NCBI RefSeq assembly: GCF_000502875.1
Contig: NZ_AYWX01000001.1
Location: 927,977-991,976 of the forward strand
From: Mesorhizobium sp. L2C084A000
Lineage (GTDB): Bacteria > Pseudomonadota > Alphaproteobacteria > Rhizobiales > Rhizobiaceae
Direction: 5' to 3'
Length of the DNA stretch: 64,000 bases
The notes below the pieces were generated by a model. The model did no database searches and was not told the DNA's origin. It saw only the letters and a program-made list of their open reading frames with translations. The translations under genes were made by a program, and so were the position numbers. This document shows positions 25,616-35,738 of the stretch, piece by piece. Position 1 is the first letter of the stretch; each line of letters begins with the position of its first letter.

Positions 25616-27826
25616 ATGTCGCAGTTTCTCTCGAAGCATAACTCCGTGCGGCCCACGCGCCGCCGGTTCCTCGTCGGCGCGGGCGTCACCACCGCTGGCC
25701 TCGCCGTGGGCTACCGGCTAGTGCTGGCGGCGTCCGACATCGCACAAACGACTACTGCAAAGGTTCAGGCGAACCCCTTCCAGACCTATGTCGAGATCAC
25801 AAAGGAGAACCGAATCATCATCTACTCCTCGCAGTTCGAGATGGGACAAGGCTCCTATTTCGGCATCGCCACCCTGGTTATGGAAGAGCTCGACGGCGAC
25901 TGGGCGCAGGTGGACGTGGTCGGCGGATATGGCAATACCGCGCTCTACGGCAATGTCGCCTGGGGCGGGGCCGCACAGGCAACTGGTGGCTCCACGTCGA
26001 TGAGTTCGTCGTGGGAACGCTACCGCAAGGCGGGTGCTGCCGCACGGGCCTTGCTGGTGGCGGCCGCGGCGCAGCGGTGGGATGTGCCAGCCGGCGAGAT
26101 CAAAGTCGCTTCCGGGGTCGTGTCGCACGCCTCAGGGATGCAGGCGCGCTACGGTGACCTGGCTGAAGCCGCAGCGGGAATGCCGGTTCCCGACGACGTG
26201 CCGCTAAAGCCGCGCGACAAGTGGGCCCAGATCGGATCGGACAGCCTCAAGCGCTACGATTCCGCCGGCAAGACCAACGGCGCGCAGACCTACACGATCG
26301 ACCTCATGATGGAGGGACTCCAGACGGCCGTTATGATCCATCCGCCGAAGTTCGGCGCCGAGATCGAGAGCTTCGACGCAACCAAGGCCAAGGCACTCGA
26401 CGGCATTGTCGATGTCGTCCAGACGCCGCGAGGCATTGCCGTGGTTGGCAGGGACACCTGGACGGCGCTGAAGGGCCGCGACCTCGTGGAGGTGACCTGG
26501 AACGAGGAGAAGGCCGAAGAGCGCGGCACGGCCGAGATCATGGCCGAATACAACAAGGCCGCAGACGATCTGGGCGCGGCCACCGCGCGCGACGACGGTA
26601 ACACTCCCGCAGCGTTCGCCAGTGCTGAGAAAATCATCGAGGGGCACTACGAATTCCCCTATCTTGTCCATGCTTCGATCGAGCCACTCAACGCGGCCGC
26701 CCGAATCAACGAAGACGGCACCATCGACGTCTGGGGCGGACACCAGATGCCCGACCTTTATCAGGCGGCTGCCGCTCAGGTAGGCGGCACCACGCCGGAC
26801 AAGGTGAGGCTGCACGTGATGAAGACCGGCGGCAGTTTCGGCCGCCGCGCGGTCTTGGATGCAGATGTCATCATCGAAGCTGTTTCCACAGCGCGTGCAC
26901 TGGGACGCGGCAAGCCAGTGAAGGTGCAGTGGACCCGCGAGAATGACATGCGGGGTGGGCGGTACCGGCCGGCCTATGTGCACGCAGTCAAGGCGGGGCT
27001 CGACAAGAAAGGCAATGTCGTCGCTCTCCATGACCACATCGTGGGCCAATCGGTCTTGGGCGGTTCGACCTCTGCGGCGATGATCAAGAACGGCATCGAT
27101 CCAACCTCCGTAGAGGGCGCCACCAACCTGCCCTATGCGATCCCGAACCTGAAGGTCGAGCTGACCACCACGGACGTGAACATCCCGGTGCTGTGGTGGC
27201 GTTCGGTAGGCTCCACCCACACCGCTTACGCGGTGGAAACCCTGATCGATGAGCTCGCCGCCGCTGCGAACCGTGATCCGGTCGACTTCCGCTTGTCAAT
27301 GCTCGGTCACCATCCACGGCATGCCGCCGTGCTTAAAGTGGCTGCTGAGAAGGCAGGCTGGGACAAGCCTCTGCCGGAAGGCCGTTTCCGCGGCGTGGCC
27401 CTGCATGAAAGCCTCTCGACCTATGTCGCCGATGTGGTGGAGATCACCCTCAACGATGAAAATGGTTTCAAGGTCGACCGCGTCGTCTGCGCGGTAGATT
27501 GCGGCACCGCGATAAATCCTGACCAGATTCGCGCTCAGATGGAGGGCGGTATCGGATTCGGGCTAGGCGCGATCCTCCAGGAGGAGCTGACCCTGAAGGG
27601 CGGTGTCGTAGACCAAGAGAACTACGATACCTATACACCGCTCAGGATCGAGCAGATGCCGCGAGTCGAGGTGCACATTGTGCCGTCCGAGGAGCCGCCC
27701 ACGGGAGTTGGTGAGCCAGGTGTGCCGCCGATCGGCCCGGCCGTCGCCAACGCGCTACGGGCGGCGACGGGCAAGACTATCCGCAAGCTGCCGATTATAA
27801 AGAACATGTCAGGAATGACACCATGA
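25616..27826 (+). CDS. Isoquinoline 1-oxidoreductase beta-type molybdopterin subunit
   Basis: This 736-residue molybdenum-cofactor subunit of the IorB/aldehyde dehydrogenase type carries a Tat signal ([12 protein letters not shown], then a hydrophobic stretch), so it acts in the periplasm with its small partner. Family motifs include [39 protein letters not shown] and the C-terminal [17 protein letters not shown]. The last contains the conserved glutamate of the active site (GxGExG). The substrate cannot be told from sequence; aldehydes or N-heterocycles are typical. The nearby MOSC protein may be linked through molybdenum cofactor, which is speculative. Confidence 0.9.
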   Translation: MSQFLSKHNSVRPTRRRFLVGAGVTTAGLAVGYRLVLAASDIAQTTTAKVQANPFQTYVEITKENRIIIYSSQFEMGQGSYFGIATLVMEELDGDWAQVDVVGGYGNTALYGNVAWGGAAQATGGSTSMSSSWERYRKAGAAARALLVAAAAQRWDVPAGEIKVASGVVSHASGMQARYGDLAEAAAGMPVPDDVPLKPRDKWAQIGSDSLKRYDSAGKTNGAQTYTIDLMMEGLQTAVMIHPPKFGAEIESFDATKAKALDGIVDVVQTPRGIAVVGRDTWTALKGRDLVEVTWNEEKAEERGTAEIMAEYNKAADDLGAATARDDGNTPAAFASAEKIIEGHYEFPYLVHASIEPLNAAARINEDGTIDVWGGHQMPDLYQAAAAQVGGTTPDKVRLHVMKTGGSFGRRAVLDADVIIEAVSTARALGRGKPVKVQWTRENDMRGGRYRPAYVHAVKAGLDKKGNVVALHDHIVGQSVLGGSTSAAMIKNGIDPTSVEGATNLPYAIPNLKVELTTTDVNIPVLWWRSVGSTHTAYAVETLIDELAAAANRDPVDFRLSMLGHHPRHAAVLKVAAEKAGWDKPLPEGRFRGVALHESLSTYVADVVEITLNDENGFKVDRVVCAVDCGTAINPDQIRAQMEGGIGFGLGAILQEELTLKGGVVDQENYDTYTPLRIEQMPRVEVHIVPSEEPPTGVGEPGVPPIGPAVANALRAATGKTIRKLPIIKNMSGMTP

Positions 27827-28388
27827 AACAGCCGCGATGAAGATCGCGCCGTTTTCGAACGCCTCCTGACAGGCGCTCATTTCCATGGGTCAAATTCCGG
27901 CGGCTGCCCGCTCCAATAGCCGGTTTGGAGACGGCACCCCGTGTTCTGAACGACCACAGACGGGCCTTGGCGCCGGTTCCACTGAAGAACCGCTTTCGAG
28001 ACGCAAATGCGTCCACTCCATTGAAGAGCACAACCGTATAGCACCAGGAAGGCTAGCTACCTCCATCGCTTCGGAGACCCAGGAACCCTCAGAAAACCGA
28101 ACCTCCCGAGCTCAGAGGCGCTCGTGATCACAATCGCGCTGGTGCGTGGATCATTGTTCAAGGGTTTGCCGATAGGCAGGCGAGATGGCCGATCGACATG
28201 ATCTTCGCCCGATGCCCTACAAACACAATGCCAGCCGCTGTCACGGAGTCGCGAAGACGAAGGCAATGAGGGTCGACGCCGATACTCGTCGTTTGGTTGA
28301 CAGAGCGCTTGGAATGCCATGCGCTTCACATCGGAGTAGCCATCCGGGAAGCCTGAAGCGCTTTGAAAACGCATGTGCTGCGGCTGTT
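27827..28388. other. Intergenic before the third nod box
   Basis: About 560 bases separate the molybdenum enzyme genes from the nod box. Several open frames exist on both strands, but none has a recognisable product or a ribosome binding site. It looks like decayed sequence. Confidence 0.4.
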
Positions 28389-28435
28389 ATTCATAGCGTG
28401 GATGACTTTGATCAAAACAATCGATTTCATCACTC
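28389..28435 (+). promoter_or_regulatory. nod box upstream of nolO
   Basis: The site begins ATTCATAGCGTGGATG, then ATCAAAACAATCGATTTCAT after a 6-base spacer. It aligns with the two other nod boxes in the window. It faces nolO, whose start is 533 bases downstream. Confidence 0.88.
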
Positions 28436-28633
28436 TTCCGGAATCGTGCATGGACAAAAAAGAGCCTCACGCACCAATCACACGCTGCTCTATCGTGTGA
28501 CGAAAGCTGCCTTAGGAATAATCCAAAGGAGAAAATCTTCGATGCGCCCTGACGTGCAGTGGAGGTCGTGCCGAGAAAGTGAGTTGCAACTGGCCGACAA
28601 AGTCGGGCGGTGCGACCATGGTCGCTTCGGAGA

Positions 28634-28834
28634 ATGAAATCGGGCCAGTTCACGGGGGCGGTACTGTTATTCGTCGACGGCCGCCCTTCCCAAGAACAGG
28701 CGGCATCGCAAGTTGGTTCTGCCGATGAAAACGACATCGCCGGATACATGTCAGCAGCCGCTCAGGATTGGATGATCCAGCCAAGCTCTCGGCGTGATGG
28801 CACTGTAGGCGTCACAGTCGAAGCATCTCATTGA
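28634..28834 (+). CDS. Short ORF between nod box and nolO, doubtful
   Basis: This 66-residue frame (FTGAVLLFVDGRPSQEQAAS ... DENDIAGYMSAAAQDWMIQ) is preceded by CGGAGA. It has a protein-like composition but no family that I recognise. It may be a piece of a gene that once sat between the nod box and nolO. It is read in the nodD-dependent direction. Confidence 0.22.
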   Translation: MKSGQFTGAVLLFVDGRPSQEQAASQVGSADENDIAGYMSAAAQDWMIQPSSRRDGTVGVTVEASH

Positions 28835-28967
28835 TCGTTTATGAGGCTTTCTTCGATGCCGCTGATGCCTGACGGGCGGTCGCAGCTGCAGGCGACAACA
28901 CGGCCTATTTAGTTGGAAACAGTCGAGGTAAGCCAATTTGGCTTCCCGTTACTATTTGGAGAAAGAA

Positions 28968-31031
28968 ATGCTGTGCCTAGGAATCAGCGGCGGACTTGAC
29001 CAAGTCCATGAAAACCGATTCGAGCGTCCGAACGCCTTTATGCACGATGGCGCCGCGGTGCTCGTCCGAGACGGAAAGGTGATAGCCGCCGTAGAAGAGG
29101 AACGCCTCAATCGAATCAAGCACTCGAACAAGCTGCCAAGTGGTTCGATTCAATACTGTCTCTCGACGGCCGGGGTTCAGCTCAGCGACATTGATCGTGT
29201 CGCGGTCTACGCCAGCGAGCCCTATGCCAACGCCATGCTTGAAGGTATGTCCGCTTCCCAACCGGACATTCTCTCCACTCCGTTGGATGCTAAAATGTTG
29301 GTGCAGAACCTGTTAGCGCGTGAGTTCGGCACTAAGTTGGACAGTTCGCGTATTTCATTCGTAGGTCATCATCAGGCGCACGCCGTGAGCGCCTTTGCAA
29401 TGTCGGGCTTCGAACAAAGTCTCATTCTAGCGATTGATGGCTGTGGTGATTTCCTGTCGGGCCTTGTGGCGGTAGGGTCTGGCACAGAAATTACGCAAAT
29501 CGAGGCTTTCCCGGAGGACAATTCTCTTGGGCTGTTTTATCTCGAGACGATCCGCTGTCTCGGCTACGGCATGTTCGACGAGTATAAGGTAATGGGACTC
29601 GCGCCCTATGGCGACCCCGCTCCCTATCGCGAGCTCTTCGAGCAGTTCTACGAGCTCTCCGCCAACGGTGGCTACCGTGTTCACCTCGACCGCATCGGTC
29701 CGGCGTTGCTCCGCAACATCGAGATCAGGCGAAAGGGAATGCCTTTCACCCAGCAGCATCGAGATGTGAGTGCGTCACTGCAGGAAGCGCTTGAGCGGAT
29801 CGTGTTCCACATTCTCCGGCACCACCGTGAGGCCACCGGCATGAAGCGGTTGTGTCTGGCGGGAGGGGTAGCCCACAACTGCACGATGAACGGCAAGCTG
29901 CTGTATTCAGGGCTTTTCGAAGACATCTTCGTGCAACCCGCGTCTCACGACGCTGGCTGCGCATTGGGAGCTGCGCTGATAGTCTCTAACGAGATGGGCC
30001 GCCCCGCGCCGCGTGAGCGACTGCAGGAGGTCTATTGGGGTCCTGATCTCGGGAGCGACCGCGCCGTGGAACAGGAACTGAACGCATGGTCCGGACATCT
30101 CGAGGTTGAACGCTCTTATGACGTAGCGAGCAGTGCAGCCCACTGGATCACCAACGGCGCCGTGATCGGCTGGGTGCAGGGTCGTTCGGAGTTTGGGCCA
30201 CGTGCGCTGGGCAACCGCAGCATTCTTGCCGACCCTCGGCCCGCTGCAAACAAGGACCGGATCAATGCCATGGTCAAGAAGCGCGAAGGCTATAGGCCTT
30301 TCGCACCATCTGTGCTGGAAGAGGATGCGAGCGAATTTTTCGACCTCCCGGACGGTAAACACGAATTTCCATTCATGAATTTCGTCGTTCGCGTGCGTGA
30401 CTCAAAGCGCGCCTTGTTGGGTGCCATTACGCACGTCGACGGTACGGCTCGGCTGCAAACAGTATCGCGCGATGCCAACCCCGCTTACTGGGAGGTCATC
30501 AATGCGTTCAAGAAGCGGACAGGCACTCCAATTCTGCTCAATACGTCCTTTAACAACAATGCTGAACCGATCGTGGATACGGTTGCAGACGCGATTGCCA
30601 CATTTTTGACGACAGAGCTGGATGGACTTGTGGTCGGGCCCTTCCTGGTAAAAAAACGGGCTGCAACGCTGCAGGATTGGACTGCGCTTTCGATTTCATT
30701 GCCTCCCTCAGTCTCCCTCCATCAAACCCGTGCTTACACAGCGCGAGATCATCAGGAGACTGTCTGCGAGATTATTCCGAACCACTCCAGCATTGACAGT
30801 GTGCGAATTTCAAACGACCTGTTTAATCTGCTGATGCGGATTGAGGGCGAAGCCGTGTTAAGCGATCACCTCAATATAATTGCGCCGGATCAAGCTGAGC
30901 ATGAAGCTCTGATGGAGGACCTGCGAAGACTGTGGGAGCAGCGCCTGGTTCGGCTGCATCCCTCACAAGCTGCTCGGATGGAGCATGGGTCCGATCAAAC
31001 GCCGGACCAGCCTAATAGGCTATCAATGTGA
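28968..31031 (+). CDS. nolO: Nod-factor carbamoyltransferase NolO
   Basis: This 687-residue enzyme of the NodU/CmcH family adds a carbamoyl group to the non-reducing end of the Nod factor using carbamoyl phosphate. The N-terminal ASKHA-like part has LCLGISGGLDQVHENRFE and HDGAAVLVRDGKVIAAVEEER. The middle shows GHHQAHAVSAFAMSGF and LAGGVAHNC. The YrdC-like C-terminal part has WVQGRSEFGPRALGNRSILADPR and PILLNTSFNNN. I chose the ATG at 28968 because a GGAG site lies 7 bases upstream; a TTG at 28938 would add ten residues. NolO rather than NodU is preferred from the N-terminal sequence. It is full length. Confidence 0.92.
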   Translation: MLCLGISGGLDQVHENRFERPNAFMHDGAAVLVRDGKVIAAVEEERLNRIKHSNKLPSGSIQYCLSTAGVQLSDIDRVAVYASEPYANAMLEGMSASQPDILSTPLDAKMLVQNLLAREFGTKLDSSRISFVGHHQAHAVSAFAMSGFEQSLILAIDGCGDFLSGLVAVGSGTEITQIEAFPEDNSLGLFYLETIRCLGYGMFDEYKVMGLAPYGDPAPYRELFEQFYELSANGGYRVHLDRIGPALLRNIEIRRKGMPFTQQHRDVSASLQEALERIVFHILRHHREATGMKRLCLAGGVAHNCTMNGKLLYSGLFEDIFVQPASHDAGCALGAALIVSNEMGRPAPRERLQEVYWGPDLGSDRAVEQELNAWSGHLEVERSYDVASSAAHWITNGAVIGWVQGRSEFGPRALGNRSILADPRPAANKDRINAMVKKREGYRPFAPSVLEEDASEFFDLPDGKHEFPFMNFVVRVRDSKRALLGAITHVDGTARLQTVSRDANPAYWEVINAFKKRTGTPILLNTSFNNNAEPIVDTVADAIATFLTTELDGLVVGPFLVKKRAATLQDWTALSISLPPSVSLHQTRAYTARDHQETVCEIIPNHSSIDSVRISNDLFNLLMRIEGEAVLSDHLNIIAPDQAEHEALMEDLRRLWEQRLVRLHPSQAARMEHGSDQTPDQPNRLSM

Positions 31032-31094
31032 TAGAGATGCCGCTCAAGCTCGGCCAATCAATAGTGTTCATCGACCCCGCCTGCGAGCTCACCG

Positions 31095-32250
31095 CTGTGA
31101 TTAGGGGGGGTCGAGGTCGCCCTGGTCAGTATGCTTAGGAATGCTAGGGTCTGGCCTCGATATTGACCGGACTTCTGTGTCGAGAGGTCCAGCCCGCAGA
31201 ACTTTAGAAACTGGCGATGATGACCTAAGCGGCGAAGATCGCCGGCTTCGGCAATGACGGTCAATGCCTTGATCGGTCCGATGCCCGGGATTTGTCGCAG
31301 GAGCTGGTAATCCTGGCTGTGCCGCAGCAGATCGTCGGCCTGTGCTTCGATCTCATTGCGGTGCCGGATCAGGCTGCGTGCTTCGTCAATGACCATCCGG
31401 AACATGCGAATGGCAGGCGCATCAAGTGGCAGCGGCAGTCCGATCGATGGGCGCGCCGTCTCGAAAATATCCATCAGAATCTGTGTCTTGCTGACCTTGC
31501 GGCCGACGACATCCCAAGCTGCTGCCACAAACTCCTCCTTCGTCAGCGCCGTGATGCTTGCTGGGGTCGAAAAGGCATCGAGGAAGGCAAAGAACCAATC
31601 GCTGCGGCTGTTCCCCCGGAAGCGATCGATCTCGGGAAAATACAGCGGCAGGTAGTTGTCAGGATGCGGTGCTGGATCTCGGTCTTGGCCCTGGCGATCG
31701 CTTCATGTGTCTTCGACAGTTCATGCACGTCGTTGATGCCGGCTCGCAGCGGATCATGGTAGACCTGCGTCGCCTGGATCCTGAGCATGTGTAGGATCAC
31801 CTGGGCATCGATCTTCTTGCCGACTATGACGCCGAAGGCCTTAAGAAGCCCAGGCATCTGTTCTCGATTTTGCCTACTAGGCTGACGAGAAGGTCGCGTG
31901 CCGACAGCAGCACCCGCACGACACAGGTGCCGTGGCTCTTGGTGCGAACCTGCTTAAAACATCCGGTCCGTCCGATCTGGCAAGGCCCGCCGCTCGTCGG
32001 GGCCCGATTTGTTCGGCATCATCGAGAGGGCGGCGCTTGACACGATCGGAAGTCCGCGCTTCGTTAACTCGTTCCAGAGCCAGACCGCAAGCGGTCACGG
32101 CTCCATGCCGATCCGCTCCGTCTCCGCAGTTCACAGTCCCGCCCGCATCTCCCGGTCGGGCCCGGGTAGCCATTGCGCTGCAAGGCGGGTCTGATCGCTA
32201 CGGCGGCGCCCGCCACCATCTCCATCAGTCGGTTCGGCGACATAGCCAAT
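31095..32250 (-). mobile_element. IS110-family insertion sequence, decayed transposase
   Basis: The minus strand carries the remains of an IS110/IS1111-type transposase in several frames. The middle has GVIVGKKIDAQVILHMLRIQ, VYHDPLRAGINDVHELSKTH and AKTEIQHRI. The C-terminal part has AAWDVVGRKVSK and LLRQIPGIGPIKALTVIAEAG, FLKFCGLDLSTQKSGQYRGQT. Frame breaks occur near 31540 and 31870, and the N-terminal DEDD part is scrambled. IS110 elements usually lack clear terminal inverted repeats and I could not define the ends. The element begins about 65 bases after nolO. Confidence 0.82.
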
Positions 32251-32625
32251 CATCTCCCGTAAGAGAAGTGCTTTCAGGCAAGTTCCGCAGGTTCAAGGAG
32301 ATCGTTGACGGCGCCGCCACTTGGGAGCTGCGTCGAGTGCATGGTCGAGCGTGCGCCAAGGTACGTGGCTTCGAAACGCGTGCGATTGCGCCTCATTCAA
32401 GACCGGTAGCGGGTGGTCGCCGACATACAACGGGGCGCAGGCGACTGAAACGAACCCGTCGGCCACTACGGAGCAATCCTGCCGCCTGACCAGGCGCGTG
32501 GGAAAGTATCACAACGGTGACCACAGCGTCGCTTCAGGCCGTCAAAAGCTATTGCCGTGCGTCAAGGCGGGCTAGGTGACCCGTCGGAGGCCGGCACCAG
32601 CGGCTTTGTCCGGACAAGACAAATG
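32251..32625. other. Intergenic, nothing recognised
   Basis: About 375 bases lie between the IS110 remnant and the PaiB-like gene. I see no gene, RNA or clear repeat. It may contain the lost left end of the insertion sequence. Confidence 0.35.
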
Positions 32626-33264
32626 CTATTGGGATTTGGCCGCCGCAGCCGCGAGCATCGCTTCTCCCATCGCAATGGCCCCTTGGGCACGCAGCATTTC
32701 ACCAGGGTTCTGAATGTCGCGCAAGTCTTTGTTCTGGCTGAGTTTTGATTTTCCAACCAGGCCGGTGATCTCGATCTCCAGGGCGACGATTGCCTTAACC
32801 ATCGTGTCGATGAAGTCCTTCGGCGCGTCGCCCATCTTCCACGGGGCAGGCTGCGAGGCTTCTTGCATATGAGTGAGCTTCGCCACGTTACGGCGTACAT
32901 ATCGCTCATCATCCCGGACAGTGATGCGTCCGTGGGCGTGGACGACGAGATAGTTCCACGTCGGCACCTGCTTGTGGAGTTCGTGCTTGCTTGGATACCA
33001 GTTCGGCGAGATGTAAGCGTCGGCCGCACGGAAGATTACGAGAACCTCATCGCCATTGGCGACTTCCTCCCAGACTGGGTTCTTGCGAGCGACATGGCAA
33101 TTGAGAACGCCCTTGTCTCCCTTCGAGCGGTCAAGCTCGAAGGGGAGGTGGTTCGCGTCCAGTGTGCCTTTGCTTTGGGTGACGAGGATACCAAGCGGGT
33201 GTTTCTCGATAAGCTCGAACAGGGCGTTCTGATCAGGGACGGCAAAATGAGGCGGAACGTACAA
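32626..33264 (-). CDS. PaiB-family FMN-binding protein
   Basis: This is a 212-residue split-barrel flavin-binding protein of the PaiB family. Visible motifs are MYVPPHFAVPD at the N-terminus, HPLGILVTQS, LDANHLPFELD, HVARKNPVW, AYISPNWYPSKHE, VPTWNYLVVHAHG and VALEIEITGLVGKSKLSQNK. These proteins are annotated as negative regulators, but binding of heme or flavin and a redox role are also proposed. It is 48 bases downstream of the XRE-cupin gene on the same strand and probably co-transcribed. Confidence 0.9.
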   Translation of the reverse strand: MYVPPHFAVPDQNALFELIEKHPLGILVTQSKGTLDANHLPFELDRSKGDKGVLNCHVARKNPVWEEVANGDEVLVIFRAADAYISPNWYPSKHELHKQVPTWNYLVVHAHGRITVRDDERYVRRNVAKLTHMQEASQPAPWKMGDAPKDFIDTMVKAIVALEIEITGLVGKSKLSQNKDLRDIQNPGEMLRAQGAIAMGEAMLAAAAAKSQ

Positions 33265-33312
33265 CGGTTTATCTCCTGTCGCGAATGGCGGTTGCTAGTA
33301 ATCGGCGGAGCC

Positions 33313-33957
33313 TTACGGAACGGGCTCCTGAATCTTCGCTGCCGTCGACGAGTGCCCCGGACCTCGGTGTCCACCACGCTCAAGCACCGCCATCGAGAAA
33401 TGGGCGGGCACATCAGATGCCGCCGCGTATGAGTGCGGTTGGTCAGTGACAAGCCGCGCACTCTCGCCTTCGCTTAAAATTACCACATGGGCACCTACCA
33501 CAACGCTCAGGGCACCCTGACTGACCGAGATCAGCTCGCGCGTATCCAGACTATGAGCGTCCGCGGAAAACACGTCGCCCGGCATCATGACCCAGCTCCA
33601 CAGTTCGAACATCGTGCGTCCCGAGGTCGACGAATGCAGTTGTGCAGAGCTTCCCTTGGCGCTCGTCCAAAGCCTCCTGGTCTCTGTCCGCTCGATGGGA
33701 AGGCACACCGTGGAAGGGTGCTCGTTCAACAAATCGGCCACGGAGAGCGAAAACGCCGCCGCCAATCGGCAAAGTATGCCGATACTGGGGTTCGCCTTGC
33801 CTTGCTCCAGCGAGACGACGGTTCCCTTGGACAACCCGCTCAGTTTTGCCAGTCGATCCAGGGTCAGATTTTGGTCGCGCCTCAAGTCTCGGATTCGGGC
33901 CGCCATCGCTTTGCCAAGCACCTGCTCGGAATCCATCGCTGTCGTAAGATCGGTCAT
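33313..33957 (-). CDS. XRE-family regulator with C-terminal cupin domain
   Basis: This 214-residue regulator has a helix-turn-helix at about 20-75 (RIRDLRRDQNLTLDRLAKLSGLSKGTVVSLEQGKANPS). A cupin sensor domain follows (LWSWVMMPGDVF, TRELISVSQGALSVVVGAHVVILSEGESARLV). It is divergent from the trans-sulfuration enzyme gene, and two copies of GGTCA-N-TATA-N-TGAC lie around the shared start region. The copy at 33951 overlaps the first ATG, so the true start may be the ATG at 33936. Proteins of this type often repress an adjacent amino-acid catabolic gene. Confidence 0.88.
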   Translation of the reverse strand: MTDLTTAMDSEQVLGKAMAARIRDLRRDQNLTLDRLAKLSGLSKGTVVSLEQGKANPSIGILCRLAAAFSLSVADLLNEHPSTVCLPIERTETRRLWTSAKGSSAQLHSSTSGRTMFELWSWVMMPGDVFSADAHSLDTRELISVSQGALSVVVGAHVVILSEGESARLVTDQPHSYAAASDVPAHFSMAVLERGGHRGPGHSSTAAKIQEPVP

Positions 33958-33965
33958 TATATTGA
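33951..33965. promoter_or_regulatory. Putative operator of the XRE-cupin regulator, copy 1
   Basis: GGTCATTATATTGAC is an imperfect inverted repeat matching the copy at 33990-34005 at 13 of 15 positions. On the minus strand it contains TATAAT, a good -10 for the regulator gene, so binding would give autorepression. Confidence 0.65.
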
Positions 33966-33989
33966 CTTAGGACCTCGGCTCACCTATTG

Positions 33990-34005
33990 CGGTCAGTATA
34001 ATGAC
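33990..34005. promoter_or_regulatory. Putative operator of the XRE-cupin regulator, copy 2
   Basis: GGTCAGTATAATGACC has perfect 5-base inverted arms (GGTCA/TGACC) and contains TATAAT on the plus strand, a likely -10 for the enzyme gene at 34047. It lies 39 bases from copy 1. Confidence 0.7.
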
Positions 34006-34046
34006 CGGGGCGAAATTGCAACTGCCCGTTAGGAAGGAAATAACCG

Positions 34047-35192
34047 ATGCGTTTTGAGACGAAGGCGATCCACTGCGGCCGAGGGGTCGACGCGTCCACG
34101 GGGGCCGTATCCATGCCGCTGCACACCAGCACGACGTTCGAACGCGGTGTCAACGGGTCATTTCCGTCCGGCTTCGAATACACAAGGGATGGAAATCCTA
34201 CACGCAATGCGTTCGAGGCGGCCATGGCGACGCTTGAGGGAGGGGAAGACGGCATCGCCTTCGCTTCGGGCATGGCCGCAATCGCTGCAGTTTTCGAGAG
34301 CCATCCGTCGGCGGGTCGGATCGTTCTGCCGGATGACATGTATTTCGGCATTCGTTCGCTGATCGAAGAGACCGACATTGGGTCTCGCTTCGACTTTGCC
34401 CCAGTCGACATGCGCGATTTGGACGCTTTGCGCGCCGCGGTGACATCGAAGCGGACTGGCCTCGTCTGGATCGAGACGCCGTCAAACCCGATGATCCGCG
34501 TTGTCGACATTGCGGCCATCTGCGCAATCGCGCACGAGGCAAACGCCTTGGCGGTGGTGGACAATACGTGGGCCACCCCAGTGCTTCAACTGCCACTCGA
34601 AATCGGGGCAGACGCGGTGATGCACTCGGCGACAAAGTACATTGGCGGCCACTCGGATTTGATGGCCGGTGTCGTCATTGTCCCAAACGCGTCACCCCTC
34701 GGTCGCCCATTGCGGATGGTCCAGAAACACAAGGGCAGCGTCGCAGCGCCCTTCGACTGTTGGCTGGCGTTGCGGGGCCTGCAGACATTGCCGGTCCGCA
34801 TGCGCGCCCATTGCGAAGGCGCCCAGAAAGTGGCCGAGGCCCTGGCGTCTCATCCGGGCGTCGAAAAAGTGCTCTTTCCTGGTCTGCAAACTGACCCGGG
34901 ACACGATCTTGCTACGCGGCAAATGAGCCATTACGGAGCGATGCTATCCTTTATCGTCGAGGGCGGAGCCGATGCTGCAATGGCCGTGGCCGGCCGCCTG
35001 AAGATTGTTGTCCGGGCGACAAGCCTTGGCGGGACGCATTCTCTGATAGAGCATCGCGCATCCGTTGAAGGTGCGAAGTCCAAAGCGCCAGGCGGATTGC
35101 TGCGAATTTCTGTAGGGCTTGAACATCCTCAGGACATCATCGATGACCTGATGCAGGCCCTAGGCGAAACCTGCAAAGCGGGAGTCCAATGA
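34047..35192 (+). CDS. Cystathionine gamma-synthase/beta-lyase-type PLP enzyme
   Basis: This 381-residue trans-sulfuration-family enzyme shows the N-terminal TKAIHCGRGVDASTGAVSMPLH, FEYTRDGNPTRNAFE, FASGMAAIAAV, and the PLP-binding VMHSATKYIGGHSDLMAG. It is about 30 residues shorter than the methionine gamma-lyase-like protein at 21796 and clearly a different paralogue. A strong ribosome binding site (AGGAAGGAAA) precedes the ATG. Likely activities are cysteine or cystathionine lysis. Control by the divergent XRE-cupin protein is suggested by the two operator-like repeats upstream. Confidence 0.87.
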   Translation: MRFETKAIHCGRGVDASTGAVSMPLHTSTTFERGVNGSFPSGFEYTRDGNPTRNAFEAAMATLEGGEDGIAFASGMAAIAAVFESHPSAGRIVLPDDMYFGIRSLIEETDIGSRFDFAPVDMRDLDALRAAVTSKRTGLVWIETPSNPMIRVVDIAAICAIAHEANALAVVDNTWATPVLQLPLEIGADAVMHSATKYIGGHSDLMAGVVIVPNASPLGRPLRMVQKHKGSVAAPFDCWLALRGLQTLPVRMRAHCEGAQKVAEALASHPGVEKVLFPGLQTDPGHDLATRQMSHYGAMLSFIVEGGADAAMAVAGRLKIVVRATSLGGTHSLIEHRASVEGAKSKAPGGLLRISVGLEHPQDIIDDLMQALGETCKAGVQ

Positions 35193-35738
35193 CGGGTGCA
35201 AGAACTCTGGCGCACGCTTTATGTGGCGGCTGGCGCAGCCGACGATCGGCAGAACAATGTTTCTGCTGAGTAGAACGCACGTCCTCTGGTGAACCGCTAC
35301 CGCCGTGTCGCATCGTCTCGGGCGCGTGGTCGCATGGGTGATGAACGTCTTCGGGTTTCTGGACGATGGCCACGCGCCCGACGGAAGCGGAAATACCCAG
35401 ATTTGCCGTTGACCTCCCGCTGCTCAACCTCGTCGGAGATCGCGGTCAACAGATGGGATGGATGTGCTGGCACTACGGCAATTTGACAAGCCGGCCATCG
35501 GGGCGCTAGCACCGTCTAAAGCCAAGAGTCACAGGGCAGAACTGACCGCACCAAGCGGGCTGCGGGACCCATCAGCTAACGGCCAGGTTGGTACCTCAAC
35601 GCGCATCAGCACCGTGGATGCCACATTGTCCCTGTTGCGAGCGCGTTCTCGGAACTTCGCTGTGACGCAGTCTGTGCAGAGAGCGCACCGCTGCAAGCAA
35701 ATGAGCGGAAGAACGACACCCAGTGGAGGTGAGAAGTG
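35193..35738. other. Intergenic, decayed sequence
   Basis: About 545 bases separate the PLP enzyme from the MFS gene. A short open stretch around 35330-35510 has a protein-like look in two frames but no recognisable family. The last 20 bases carry the GGAGGTGAG ribosome binding site of the MFS gene. Confidence 0.4.
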
